DNA of 64,000 nt from Pseudomonas mohnii (GTDB taxonomy: Bacteria; Pseudomonadota; Gammaproteobacteria; Pseudomonadales; Pseudomonadaceae), in the NCBI RefSeq assembly GCF_900105115.1, contig NZ_FNRV01000001.1:992001-1056000 (forward strand), read 5' to 3'. The position numbers and the translations under genes were made by a program. The notes beneath the pieces are model-generated. The model saw only the letters and a list, made by a program, of their open reading frames with translations, was not told the DNA's origin and did no database searches. Positions 8,893-16,852 of this stretch are shown here, one piece after another (position 1 is the stretch's first letter; each line of letters begins with the position of its first letter).

Positions 8893-9684
8893 CTAGTAGT
8901 AAGAGCGATTTTGGGGTTCGGCTTTGTTCAGCACCGTGCCAATGAGGTTGGCGTTTGCCAGATGATGCAGGCTTTCCTCGATCTCTTTCTTGCTGTTCAT
9001 CCCGTTGGCGACCACGAGCAAAACGCAATCGAATTTCGGCAAGACCGTAATCACGTCGTCCGAACTCAACACCGGCGGCAAGTCGAAAATCACGATACGT
9101 GAGTTGTAGCGATCGCGAAGATCGCTGATCAAATGGCTCACGGCGGGCGATGACAGCACCTCAGTGGACAGCGGAATCGGCTCTCGTGTCGGCAGGACCA
9201 CAAAACGCGGCAAGGTCGGGTTGACCAGCACGTCCTGCAGTTCGGCTTCATCGGCGAGCAACTCGTTGAGCGATTTTTCCATCGGAAGGCCGAGGCAGGC
9301 ACCCACCTTCGGACGCCGTAAATCGAAGTCCACCAGCAACGCTGTCTTGGTGGTGTGGTGGGCGATGCTCATCGCCAGGTTGATCGCCAACACCGTTTTG
9401 CCTGAATCCGGGGTCGGGGAAGTGATGGCAAGCGTGCGCCAGCCGTTTTCTTCCATGGCTTTCAACACCTGCGTGCGCAGCAAATCGAAAGCCCCGCCCA
9501 TGCTCGAATTCTTGTTGTAGGCCACGATGCGATTGCGCTCGAGGTGGTCTGCCCTCAAGGGGACAACCTTGGTTTGCACGTAGCTGAGGGCATTGAGCGT
9601 TGCAGACTGCCCAGTCGATGTGGTCACGAGACTCGATGAAGCCGGTTGCTCGGCTTTATCGCCCGCGGGCTTGATTATTTCCAT
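8893..9684 (-). CDS. BY-type tyrosine autokinase for polysaccharide export
   Basis: A cytoplasmic P-loop kinase of 263 residues. Walker A is in TSPTPDSGKTVLAINLAMS (about residues 108-126), Walker A' in LLVDFDLRRPKVG and Walker B in RIVIFDLPP. The protein ends in NRSYY, so the tyrosine cluster normally autophosphorylated is reduced to a terminal YY. It lacks the fused transmembrane part; that is supplied by the Wzc-like gene 11 nt upstream, an arrangement like CapB/CapA or the XrtA-associated kinase. The role is control of polymerisation and export by cyclic phosphorylation of the co-polymerase. It is the last gene of the minus-strand unit 12973-8893. Confidence 0.85.
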   Translation of the reverse strand: MEIIKPAGDKAEQPASSSLVTTSTGQSATLNALSYVQTKVVPLRADHLERNRIVAYNKNSSMGGAFDLLRTQVLKAMEENGWRTLAITSPTPDSGKTVLAINLAMSIAHHTTKTALLVDFDLRRPKVGACLGLPMEKSLNELLADEAELQDVLVNPTLPRFVVLPTREPIPLSTEVLSSPAVSHLISDLRDRYNSRIVIFDLPPVLSSDDVITVLPKFDCVLLVVANGMNSKKEIEESLHHLANANLIGTVLNKAEPQNRSYY

Positions 9685-9695
9685 GGCTATATTCC

Positions 9696-11261
9696 TTATT
9701 CAAATCGCGCCAGAGCCTTAAACACCAGCAGGTCCAGAGGCATGTAGAAAAAATGCAAAAGGACCAGAAGGCATGCGATCAACACAATTCCACAGAGGAT
9801 GAGCAGTGTTCGCAATCGCTTGCTGCGCTCAAGTTCTGCCTTGGTGTGAATGTAGGGAATAGTGCCCAGAACGCGTCGACCCAAAACACTGGTCAGGGCT
9901 TCAACACCGCGTACACGCTGATTCAACATCTCCAGCAGCATCACCAGCGCACCAGCGCCTACCGGGGCGAGCACAAAGCCCATGGCAACGACTTTCTTGC
10001 GATTGGGCCTGACGGGTTTCTCAGGCATCAACGGCGCCTCAAGAAGCACAAAACGCTCGGCCTTGTTTTCCTGCTCCAGGCTTTCGGAGATCTTCGCCCC
10101 CATTTCCTTGGTGCGAATTTCCTCGTACTTCTTGCGAGCGTTGTCATGGTCGCGCATCAACGTGACCAGGCCGCGCTCGACTTGCGGCGTCTCCAGAATC
10201 TGCGCCTCGTAGGCGTCTATCTTGGAAAGGAGTTCACGCTTCTGGTCGGCCAGCGACTTGATGCGCGCTTCCGAAGCGGCGACCCGGGCCTGAGCCTTGG
10301 CCACCTCCAGGCTGACGGAGCTCACTGCATTCGCCCCCGGCCCCTGAGCGGCCTCGAGTGCGGCTATCTTGCGCTTGACGGCGCGCACATCGGGGTGCGC
10401 TTCGGTATAGAGCGACAGCAATCTTGTGTACTCAGCCTTGAGACTGCCCAGATCCTGCGGCTTGTCAGCTTCCGCACCCGTTGCGCCCGGCTTGCTCACG
10501 ACACCGGCGCTGGCCGCGGAAACTTCCAATTCGTTGAAGCGCAACTCCTCGCGGGCAGCCTTGTAGTCACGGTCGATTTCCTTGAGCTCGGTTTCGGCGC
10601 GCGACAGCATATTCATGCGCAATTCCTGATGCTCGGGCAGCGCGTTACTGTGCGCCTGCTTGAAGTCCGCCAGACGGTTCTCCAGGGTTTCCAGTTCAAC
10701 CCTGAGCTTGTCCGCTTCCTGTGTCAGGAACTCCGTCGTTTCACTGGCGCGCTCGGTGCGCTGCTTGATGTTTTCATCCAGGAACAGCGTAACCAGTTCC
10801 TTGGCAACCTTGTTCGCGATTTCTGGCTGCTTGTGCTCAAAGCCCAGGCGGAAAGCGATGGTCACCTCCCCGCGCCCCTTCACAGCCGCACTGACCAAGG
10901 AAACGCTAATTGCATTGCGCATCTCTTCGATCTTTTCGGTAACGCTCAACCGCCGGCTTTCCGAGGAAAAAAGATTGTATTTATCGATGATCCCTTCCAG
11001 GTGCTCGCGGGTCATCACGCGCTGGCGAATGACTTCGATGCGCTCGTCGGCAAAGGTATTGTTATTCGCCGCGACCAGATCGGGCGAAATCTGCTGAGAC
11101 TCGACCAGAATCGTGCCGGATGACTGATAGACAGGGGGGATGTACATCGCAACCAACACGCTCACGGCAAAAATCACCGCGATACTCACGACCACCAGCA
11201 CCGCTCGGTGCTTGAGTATTGCTATGTAGTCGTTGACCGACATTTCGTATTCAGAGGCCAT
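9696..11261 (-). CDS. Wzc/GumC-like polysaccharide co-polymerase (chain-length determinant)
   Basis: 521 residues with two membrane helices, one near residues 18-38 (RAVLVVVSIAVIFAVSVLVAM) and one near 475-500. A long coiled-coil periplasmic region (about 150-400) lies between them. The N-terminal Wzz domain follows MSVNDYIAILKHR, and the Pro-rich PEKPVRPNRKK lies just before a membrane-proximal helix. No P-loop is present because the kinase is a separate gene. It should regulate chain length and bridge the inner membrane to the Wza-like exporter. ATG 11261 has GTGAG upstream; an ATG six codons later is possible. Confidence 0.85.
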   Translation of the reverse strand: MASEYEMSVNDYIAILKHRAVLVVVSIAVIFAVSVLVAMYIPPVYQSSGTILVESQQISPDLVAANNNTFADERIEVIRQRVMTREHLEGIIDKYNLFSSESRRLSVTEKIEEMRNAISVSLVSAAVKGRGEVTIAFRLGFEHKQPEIANKVAKELVTLFLDENIKQRTERASETTEFLTQEADKLRVELETLENRLADFKQAHSNALPEHQELRMNMLSRAETELKEIDRDYKAAREELRFNELEVSAASAGVVSKPGATGAEADKPQDLGSLKAEYTRLLSLYTEAHPDVRAVKRKIAALEAAQGPGANAVSSVSLEVAKAQARVAASEARIKSLADQKRELLSKIDAYEAQILETPQVERGLVTLMRDHDNARKKYEEIRTKEMGAKISESLEQENKAERFVLLEAPLMPEKPVRPNRKKVVAMGFVLAPVGAGALVMLLEMLNQRVRGVEALTSVLGRRVLGTIPYIHTKAELERSKRLRTLLILCGIVLIACLLVLLHFFYMPLDLLVFKALARFE

Positions 11262-11282
11262 AAATACTCACACAGCTGGGTT

Positions 11283-12431
11283 TCAGAGTTCGGGATAACT
11301 ATAGGTCAAAGTCAACCCGACGACGTTGGCGGTGGCATCCGGCAAGCCATCTTGCAGGCGTTGTTTGTAGGTGTAGGATAGGCGCGCAACCCAAAAAGGC
11401 GAGAGCTCTCGACTGGCCCAGACATTAAAGTTGCGCAGTGTGCTCGGCGATTGCCCTTTGGTTTTTTGCCACGAGGTATCAATGCCGGCCCGGCTGAGTT
11501 CGTCGATGGAGTAGCTCCACGTACCCCGCAGATTATTCGACTCGACGAAACCACCATTGCCGTTGGCGATCGTGCTGCGACTGGCGTCGAGGGTCGTGTC
11601 AAAACGCTCACCGGCATAGTGCAGGTTGAACCCGCCCTGACCGGTGGGGCCGCTGTTACTGCCCGAAACCTGGTTGGCACCCACATACGCCGAGACCTCG
11701 AGCTGCTCGGAGATCTTGTAGTTAAAACCGGTCGTTGGCGTATAGCTGTTTGAGGAGGCCACCCCGGAACCCGATTTGGGCTCATAGCGCCGCGCGGAAA
11801 AACGCGTGAAGAGCTCGACGCGTTCACTCCAGGTGTAATTCCAGCTCAATTGGTTCGAAAGTTCATCGTAAGGGGTCAGCGAACCAATATCGTAATCGAC
11901 GTTCGTGTATTCAACCTCGTCGATCAGCGAGCTTCTCTCCGTGACCGCAGTACGCCAATTGCCGCCCAGCGTCGATTGTTTCTGCGTGCCATCGGTCGCA
12001 ATCACGCCGGTTTCCTGAACCTCGCTGGAGAGGGTCGAGCTCTCGACATAACTCGCCGTCAGCCCGTAGGCTCCCTTTTCGGTATCTCGCTGCCAGCCCA
12101 GCAACAGTTTCGGGTCTTCACGATCACGAACGATGGATGTGTCGGAGGAGCGAACGACGTTCAATCCAAGACCGATGCGCAACTCATCAAGATCAGACGT
12201 TCCGACGAGGCTGAAATCGGGGGCGATGATCGTGCGGGTCACGGCCTTTTTGGCATCGTCTCCGAGAAGTACCGGATTGCTGTCGTACTCGACGGTCGAA
12301 GGCAATGCGATTGAGGATTGCCAGGTGGCGGCATAGGCCACCCCCGAATACGGCAACATGAGAATGGCTGTGGCAGCCCCGGTCGTTCGTAGCATAAGAA
12401 AGCTTAACCCCAATACGTCGCGCAAGGTCAA
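11283..12431 (-). CDS. EPS-associated outer-membrane beta-barrel protein
   Basis: An exported protein of up to 382 residues. A signal peptide ends near SGVAYA, followed by STVEYDSNPVLLG and then alternating aromatic/polar strands to the C-terminus (LTLTYSYPEL). The EYDSNP opening and the position between the export and chain-length genes match the TIGR03016/EpsL-like barrel proteins found in exosortase-linked EPS loci. The longest start is TTG at 12431, overlapping the stop of the upstream gene (TTGA); ATG 12395 (MLRTTGAATA) would still give a complete signal peptide. The probable role is polymer passage or anchoring at the outer membrane. The precise TIGR family needs a profile search. Confidence 0.7.
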   Translation of the reverse strand: MTLRDVLGLSFLMLRTTGAATAILMLPYSGVAYAATWQSSIALPSTVEYDSNPVLLGDDAKKAVTRTIIAPDFSLVGTSDLDELRIGLGLNVVRSSDTSIVRDREDPKLLLGWQRDTEKGAYGLTASYVESSTLSSEVQETGVIATDGTQKQSTLGGNWRTAVTERSSLIDEVEYTNVDYDIGSLTPYDELSNQLSWNYTWSERVELFTRFSARRYEPKSGSGVASSNSYTPTTGFNYKISEQLEVSAYVGANQVSGSNSGPTGQGGFNLHYAGERFDTTLDASRSTIANGNGGFVESNNLRGTWSYSIDELSRAGIDTSWQKTKGQSPSTLRNFNVWASRELSPFWVARLSYTYKQRLQDGLPDATANVVGLTLTYSYPEL

Positions 12432-12973
12432 GGCACGACCAACGTATCGCCGGCCTGGAGTTCATAGTTGGTGGACATGTCACGCCCGGATATCAGATCG
12501 CTGTAATGAACAGGGAGCACCTGCTTGTTCCGCACGACCTTGATGCCATCTTTGTCGGCAAATTTGTCGAGCCCGCCCGCCATACTCAGAACTTGCAGTA
12601 CCGCCGTCGGCCCCGCCAACTGCACCGACCCGGGTTTCATCACCTTACCCTGGGCGTAGACGAGATTGCCTTTGGGATCACGCACGACCACGCTTACGTT
12701 CGGGTCGGGTATGAACTCTTCAAGCTTTTTCGCAATCAGTTTTTCGACGGCCGATGTATCAAGCCCGGCTACTGAGACTCGCCCCACCAGCGGGAAGTTG
12801 ATGCTGCCATCGGGAAGTACGTGCACCTCTTCCTTGAGCGTGTCTTCTCGCCAAACGGAAACAAAAACGACGTCCCCTGGATTGAGAAGGTAAGCCGCGT
12901 TATTTTCGCTGGCAGTGGTAATGCCTGACCAGACAGACAGCGCACAGAGCGCAGGTAACAGTAAACGCAACAT
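12428..12973 (-). CDS. Short Wza-like polysaccharide export protein
   Basis: 181 residues with a signal peptide and then a polysaccharide biosynthesis/export domain (AYLLNPGDVVFVSVWRED, LPDGSINFPLVGRVSVAG). One SLBB-type segment follows (VYAQGKVMKPGSVQL to the C-terminal AGDTLVVP). It is half the size of E. coli Wza and has no clear lipobox, as is common for short EPS-locus versions. It would form or cap the periplasmic/outer-membrane export channel. It is the first gene of the unit exporter-barrel-copolymerase-kinase, with translational coupling to the barrel gene. Confidence 0.85.
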   Translation of the reverse strand: MLRLLLPALCALSVWSGITTASENNAAYLLNPGDVVFVSVWREDTLKEEVHVLPDGSINFPLVGRVSVAGLDTSAVEKLIAKKLEEFIPDPNVSVVVRDPKGNLVYAQGKVMKPGSVQLAGPTAVLQVLSMAGGLDKFADKDGIKVVRNKQVLPVHYSDLISGRDMSTNYELQAGDTLVVP

Positions 12974-13377
12974 CGGGATCCCTCCGCCTAAGTAGCCTTG
13001 CCAGGAGTTTCACACAAAAGCGGAGTCAAATCACGCTCTTCCCTCTCATGTCCAAAAAAACACAAGAGAGCAATCGGATCGAGCTTATCGGCGGATAATT
13101 TCATCTGACACTACCTCAGACAGCGAAATTTTTTTTATTAAACAACGACTTACAACAAAACAAATCAACCCGCACCAACTTCGTCAATTTTATTGCGTTA
13201 TAGTCGGCAGCCATTTTAACTTAGCAAAAATGGCAAACCACCCACACCGTCGTTCCCCCTGCACTTTATTCTGCACAACTAACCCGCATCACGTTCAACT
13301 AATCAAACGCCATTTAGATTCAGTAGATCAACTTTAACTAAACCCCCATCAAACCTCTGCATCCTGGCCGACCGAAC
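12974..13377. other. AT-rich leader region upstream of the export operon
   Basis: About 400 nt without a gene, clearly AT-rich. It contains the third, reduced copy of the CGACTATA promoter-like element with an adjacent inverted repeat, leaving a ~220-nt untranslated leader ahead of the export gene. No convincing terminator hairpin separates it from the upstream PEP-CTERM-like gene. Confidence 0.55.
13196..13234 (-). promoter_or_regulatory. Reduced third copy of the promoter-like element with inverted repeat
   Basis: On the minus strand the order is GCCATTTT, 9 nt, AAAATGGC (a perfect 8-nt inverted repeat, 13210-13234), then TGCCGACTATAAC. ATGGC followed by CGACTATA is shared with copies 1 and 2, with a 3-nt shorter spacer. 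The inverted repeat may be a regulator site overlapping the promoter of the export operon. Confidence 0.45.
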
Positions 13378-13863
13378 TTATACTTTCCGTCGATTCGCAA
13401 CCATGATGAAACCAAATAGCGCGGAAGAAAATAACCAGGCGACCGCCGATAGCGGTACCGCCTTCGGCTGATCAGAAACACCGGTCAAACCCGTGTCCTG
13501 GCTAGTCAAGTTTACCGCGACCCGGTCGTTAGCACTCGCCGTCATTAAACCGTCGCAAGATGAAACGTTGACACTTTCCGTCGAGGTGGAATGATGAGTG
13601 ACACTGCTGAATTTAGCCGATTGAGTGCCATCGAAATAGACATCGGTCACCAATGAAGGCACGCCAAGGCCGTTTCCGAAAGTAAGTAGTTCGCTACCGG
13701 AAGCCTCTTCGGGACCCGCACCGACTTGCGACCTTAATGAATCGCAAGCGTTACTCATGCGATTATATTCATTGACAAAAGTGGTCGCCTGCGCATTAAA
13801 AACCGCCGCACCATTAACGAGCATCAGAGCCAAAACGGATTTAATGACAAGTGTCGGACGCAT
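13378..13863 (-). CDS. Secreted protein with PEP-CTERM-like C-terminal sorting signal
   Basis: 161 residues with a signal peptide (MRPTLVIKSVLALMLVNG, cleavage near AQA) and a Ser/Thr/Asn-rich middle with two cysteines. The last ~26 residues comprise VPLSAVAW, a hydrophobic helix LFSSALFGFIMVA and the basic end NRRKV. This tripartite tail (VP-x-x-A motif, helix, RRK) is the layout of PEP-CTERM/VPLPA-CTERM signals cleaved by exosortases. Start 13863 has GGGAGG upstream; an ATG six codons earlier lies inside that site. It stands first in the EPS export cluster. No exosortase gene is in the window. It is probably a surface or matrix protein anchored with the polysaccharide. Confidence 0.7.
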   Translation of the reverse strand: MRPTLVIKSVLALMLVNGAAVFNAQATTFVNEYNRMSNACDSLRSQVGAGPEEASGSELLTFGNGLGVPSLVTDVYFDGTQSAKFSSVTHHSTSTESVNVSSCDGLMTASANDRVAVNLTSQDTGLTGVSDQPKAVPLSAVAWLFSSALFGFIMVANRRKV

Positions 13864-14345
13864 AGGAGAGCCTCCCTGCACAGAGGTGATTCTTTTTTTG
13901 GATGGAGGTGTTTTTCATCGGCTTAAATTGAGCGTATAAGCACATAGCCAGTACGTCAATAGCTCGTCACGATAATAAATATAAATAAAAACCGACGGAG
14001 AATGGCGTCAAATAATCGACAGAACAAACGGCTCCGTCGCCAGACAAATGAACTGTTTGCCCGGCGATCGCCTCGCCTGGAGCATTCATCAGCAACAAGA
14101 AGCGCTCTCAAATAACTTTATTGTTATCTTCTCGAAAGTTAGCGATGGTTTCGAAAATAAACATCAAGATTTCCGTAGGTTACATGAGAAGCGATAACGC
14201 TCAAGTCGCCACAAAAAGTTGCCGTTTCCCCTCACTCCGGCCTGTAGCAACTCCACTGTTCGATGCCGTATCCCGCCTGTCAAAGCCTGTTACGTTCGTC
14301 GGCTGAGTGGACGGCGGAAAACCGACGCGGACCTTCTTGCCTGGA
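13864..14345. other. AT-rich intergenic region
   Basis: About 480 nt with no supported gene. On the minus strand a TTGACG and a TATACG 15 nt apart lie near 13935-13960 and could be a weak promoter for the PEP-CTERM-like gene. An 8-nt inverted repeat, CGACGGAG / CTCCGTCG, spans 13993-14039 with a long loop. A 61-codon plus-strand frame (14121-14306) shows nothing gene-like. Confidence 0.4.
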
Positions 14346-14855
14346 TCATAGACCTGATGCCAATTTGAGCTGGCGGTACGCCTCCACCAGCTGATCGAGG
14401 GTGAACGCGAGATTTCGGCCACTGGGATTGGGCAGAACCCAGACCGCGGCATGGCCGAAGGTCTTGGGTTGGAGCCCCCAGGCAACGTCTCGCTGGCCCG
14501 ATAATGCGCAATACGCCGCCTTACCAAGAAACGCCACGAATCGTGGCGCATAGCGCGTGATTTTCTGCTCGAAGGCCGCAGCGGCCGCAGTGAACTCATG
14601 GAAGGACAACTGATCGGCACGCGCCGTTGGCCGTTCCACCACCGCCGTCAAACCACATCGGTACTGCAGGATCGTCCGGTCGTTTTCCGCACGCACCTCC
14701 TGCGGCGTGAAACCGGCAAGATGGAGTGTGCGCCAGAAGCGATTGCCGCGACCCGCAAAATGATGCCCTTGGGCCGCGGCCGTCATGCCTGGATTGATCC
14801 CGCAGAAAATCACGGCAAGGTGTTCAGCCAGAATATCTTCAAGTCCTTCACCCAC
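14346..14855 (-). CDS. mug: G/U mismatch-specific DNA glycosylase
   Basis: 169 residues of the uracil-DNA glycosylase superfamily. VIFCGINPGM (about 15-24) is the catalytic loop with the family asparagine. HFAGRGNRFWRTLHLAG is the adjacent substrate-pocket segment, and VLPNPSGRN is the C-terminal motif B. It removes uracil and ethenocytosine opposite G. The start is GTG, overlapping the end of the TetR gene by 8 nt, so translation is probably coupled, an unusual partner for a DNA repair enzyme. Confidence 0.88.
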   Translation of the reverse strand: MGEGLEDILAEHLAVIFCGINPGMTAAAQGHHFAGRGNRFWRTLHLAGFTPQEVRAENDRTILQYRCGLTAVVERPTARADQLSFHEFTAAAAAFEQKITRYAPRFVAFLGKAAYCALSGQRDVAWGLQPKTFGHAAVWVLPNPSGRNLAFTLDQLVEAYRQLKLASGL

Positions 14856-15474
14856 CGCAGATCACGCTGACCGCATTGCGTGCCAGCTCCGTCAACTCCT
14901 CGCGGGATTTGCCCGCCCGGGCACGAATCGAAATGCTGTGCAAAAGAGACGCCGCGAGAACGGCAAGCGCTCCGGTGTCGACATCGCTTCTCAATTCGCC
15001 GCGATCAATGGCCACGCGCAGACGCGCTTCCAGATCGGCATCGAGCCTGCTGAGACGATCGGAGAGAACGTCGCGTATTTCCGGGTCCTCCACCGCTTCG
15101 GTTGTCGCCGTGCCGATGGCGAAACAGCCACGGGGCTGACCCTCGCCCGAAAAGTAAATCGACAACTGCCCCTCATAAAACCGCGTCAGCGCCTCGCGCA
15201 AGGTCAGTGCGGGGTCCGTCAACGCTTCGTGCATGGACGCCACGGCGAACTCCCAATACTGCTCAAGCGCCTTGATGTACAGCGAGTGCTTGTCGCCGAA
15301 CGCCGCATAAAGGCTTGGGCGATTCATGCCTGCCGCAGTGGCGATGCTGTCGAGCGAAGCGCCGGAATAACCGGTGCTCCAGAACACACCAAGCGCTTGC
15401 TGCAGCGCTGTCTGCGGGTCATAGGCGCGAGGCCGGCCCCGGCCTTTGCTCTCTGGAACTTTATTTTGTGCCAT
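14848..15474 (-). CDS. TetR/AcrR-family transcriptional regulator
   Basis: 208 residues. An N-terminal helix-turn-helix (ALGVFWSTGYSGASLDSIATAAGMNRPSLYAAFGDK, split here only for description) sits at about 30-65, followed by a ligand-binding domain of the TetR_C type seen in EmrAB/YcdC-like regulators. ATG 15474 was chosen; a TTG three codons upstream is possible. It diverges from the EmrA-EmrB-OMF operon, and the shared intergenic region holds paired ACAAAAT sequences, so repression of that efflux operon with induction by its substrate is the natural inference. Confidence 0.85.
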   Translation of the reverse strand: MAQNKVPESKGRGRPRAYDPQTALQQALGVFWSTGYSGASLDSIATAAGMNRPSLYAAFGDKHSLYIKALEQYWEFAVASMHEALTDPALTLREALTRFYEGQLSIYFSGEGQPRGCFAIGTATTEAVEDPEIRDVLSDRLSRLDADLEARLRVAIDRGELRSDVDTGALAVLAASLLHSISIRARAGKSREELTELARNAVSVICGG

Positions 15475-15541
15475 GTCGTACAAAATCCTTGAATGAAGGT
15501 GAGTGCAGGGATATTCTTACACCATCGCACAAAATTAAGGA
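15463..15541. promoter_or_regulatory. Candidate TetR operator region between regulator and efflux operon
   Basis: ATTTTGT (15463-15469) and ACAAAAT (15480-15486) form an inverted repeat across the tetR start. TCGTACAAAAT and TCGCACAAAAT recur as direct repeats about 48 nt apart (15476-15486 and 15525-15535). AGGAAC-CAAAA-GTTCCT (15538-15554) is another small palindrome just beyond. Any of these could be the operator. Confidence 0.45.
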
Positions 15542-15733
15542 ACCAAAAGTTCCTCGGCGTCAGGTTTGTTCAAGCGAGGCTCGAACCGGGTATTGCAGCG
15601 ACGAAACAGCGGCAGCGGAGCCACCCTCCCCACTGCCCACCGGTTGGCTTTCTCACGGCAATTATTAACGTCAGGGCCGCAGGCGATTTTTGCAGCTGTT
15701 AGCCCGACTTCCCGGTTAAAGGTGCATTCGATC

Positions 15734-16852
15734 ATGACTAAACAGTTCGACATCCCGGCTTCCCAAGCCATTGAACACCCAGGACCGGCCAAAAAGCCGC
15801 TCAAGGAAAAACTGCGCCCATGGCTGATGCTCGGCGTACCCGCCCTCTTCGCGGTGGTGGGTTACACCCATTACATGGCCGGCCAGCCTTTCGTTTCGAC
15901 CGACAACGCCTACGCCCGGGTGGCAAAAGCTTCGATCAACGCACGGGTTTCCGGGCAAGTGATCACTATCGCGGTCGAGGACAATCAGCAGGTTCATAAA
16001 GGCCAGGTTCTGTTTCAGATAGATCCCAAGCCATTCCAGATCGCGGTCAACCGTGCCGAAGCCCAGTTGAATGTGGCGCGGCTGCGCATCGACGGGCTCA
16101 AGGCCAGCTACCGGCAGCAGCAAGCTGAATTGCAATCGGCCAAAGAGTCGGCCGAATTCGATCAGCGCGAATTTGCCCGGAAAAAAGCGCTGGTCGCGTC
16201 CGAGTTCGTTTCACGGGCCATTTATGAGCGCGCCGATACCGACGTCAAAGTCTCGCGGCAACGCATTGCCTCGATCGAACAGCAGATCGCCAGCACCGTG
16301 GTCGCCTTGAACGGCAACCCGAATATCGAAGTCGACAGTCATCCCAGCGTTCGCGAAGCCAAGGCGCAGCTCGACGAAGCGCAGTTGTATCTCTCCTACG
16401 CCACGGTGTATGCGCCGGATGACGGCATCGTGGCCAAGGTCGACGACCTGCAGGTCGGCAACTATGTGAACAACGGTGCGCCAGCGTTTGCACTGATATC
16501 CGATCACGAGATCTGGGTGGAAGCCAACTTCCGCGAAACGGAAGTCACCCATATGCGCCCCGGCCAGGAAGCGACCATTCGCATCGACACCTACCCTGAT
16601 CACCTGTTCAAGGCCCATGTCACCAGCATGAGCCCTGGCGCCGGATCGGACTTCGCCCTGCTGCCACCGGAAAATGCCACCGGCAACTGGGTCAAGGTTG
16701 TCCAGCGGGTGCCGGTTCGTCTCGAACTGGACGAAGTGAACCCCGACCTGCCGCTGTATTCCGGCACCAGCGCCACGGTCAAGGTCGACACGGGCCACAG
16801 CACGCCATGGTGGCAGCCGCTTAAAGCACTGTTGACCGCAGGTAACTCCTGA
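15734..16852 (+). CDS. HlyD/EmrA-type membrane fusion protein
   Basis: 372 residues, with one N-terminal membrane helix (PWLMLGVPALFAVVGYTHY) and a biotinyl-lipoyl-like half (VSGQVITIAVEDNQQVHKGQ). Coiled-coil hairpin (about 105-190), second lipoyl half (TVYAPDDGIVAKV) and beta-barrel domain follow. ATG 15734 has AAAGGTG upstream and fits the usual family N-terminus; longer frames start inside the regulatory region. It acts as the periplasmic adaptor linking the DHA2-family transporter to the outer-membrane channel encoded next. First gene of a three-gene efflux operon divergent from its probable TetR repressor. Confidence 0.88.
   Translation: MTKQFDIPASQAIEHPGPAKKPLKEKLRPWLMLGVPALFAVVGYTHYMAGQPFVSTDNAYARVAKASINARVSGQVITIAVEDNQQVHKGQVLFQIDPKPFQIAVNRAEAQLNVARLRIDGLKASYRQQQAELQSAKESAEFDQREFARKKALVASEFVSRAIYERADTDVKVSRQRIASIEQQIASTVVALNGNPNIEVDSHPSVREAKAQLDEAQLYLSYATVYAPDDGIVAKVDDLQVGNYVNNGAPAFALISDHEIWVEANFRETEVTHMRPGQEATIRIDTYPDHLFKAHVTSMSPGAGSDFALLPPENATGNWVKVVQRVPVRLELDEVNPDLPLYSGTSATVKVDTGHSTPWWQPLKALLTAGNS

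Noticed and set aside
9753..11123. 456-codon plus-strand frame opposite the Wzc-like gene
   Set aside because: Shadow of a clear co-polymerase gene; the product is Gln/His-rich with no domain or ribosome-binding site.
14121..14306. 61-codon plus-strand frame in the AT-rich gap
   Set aside because: No Shine-Dalgarno, no signal peptide or domain, and no conserved look.
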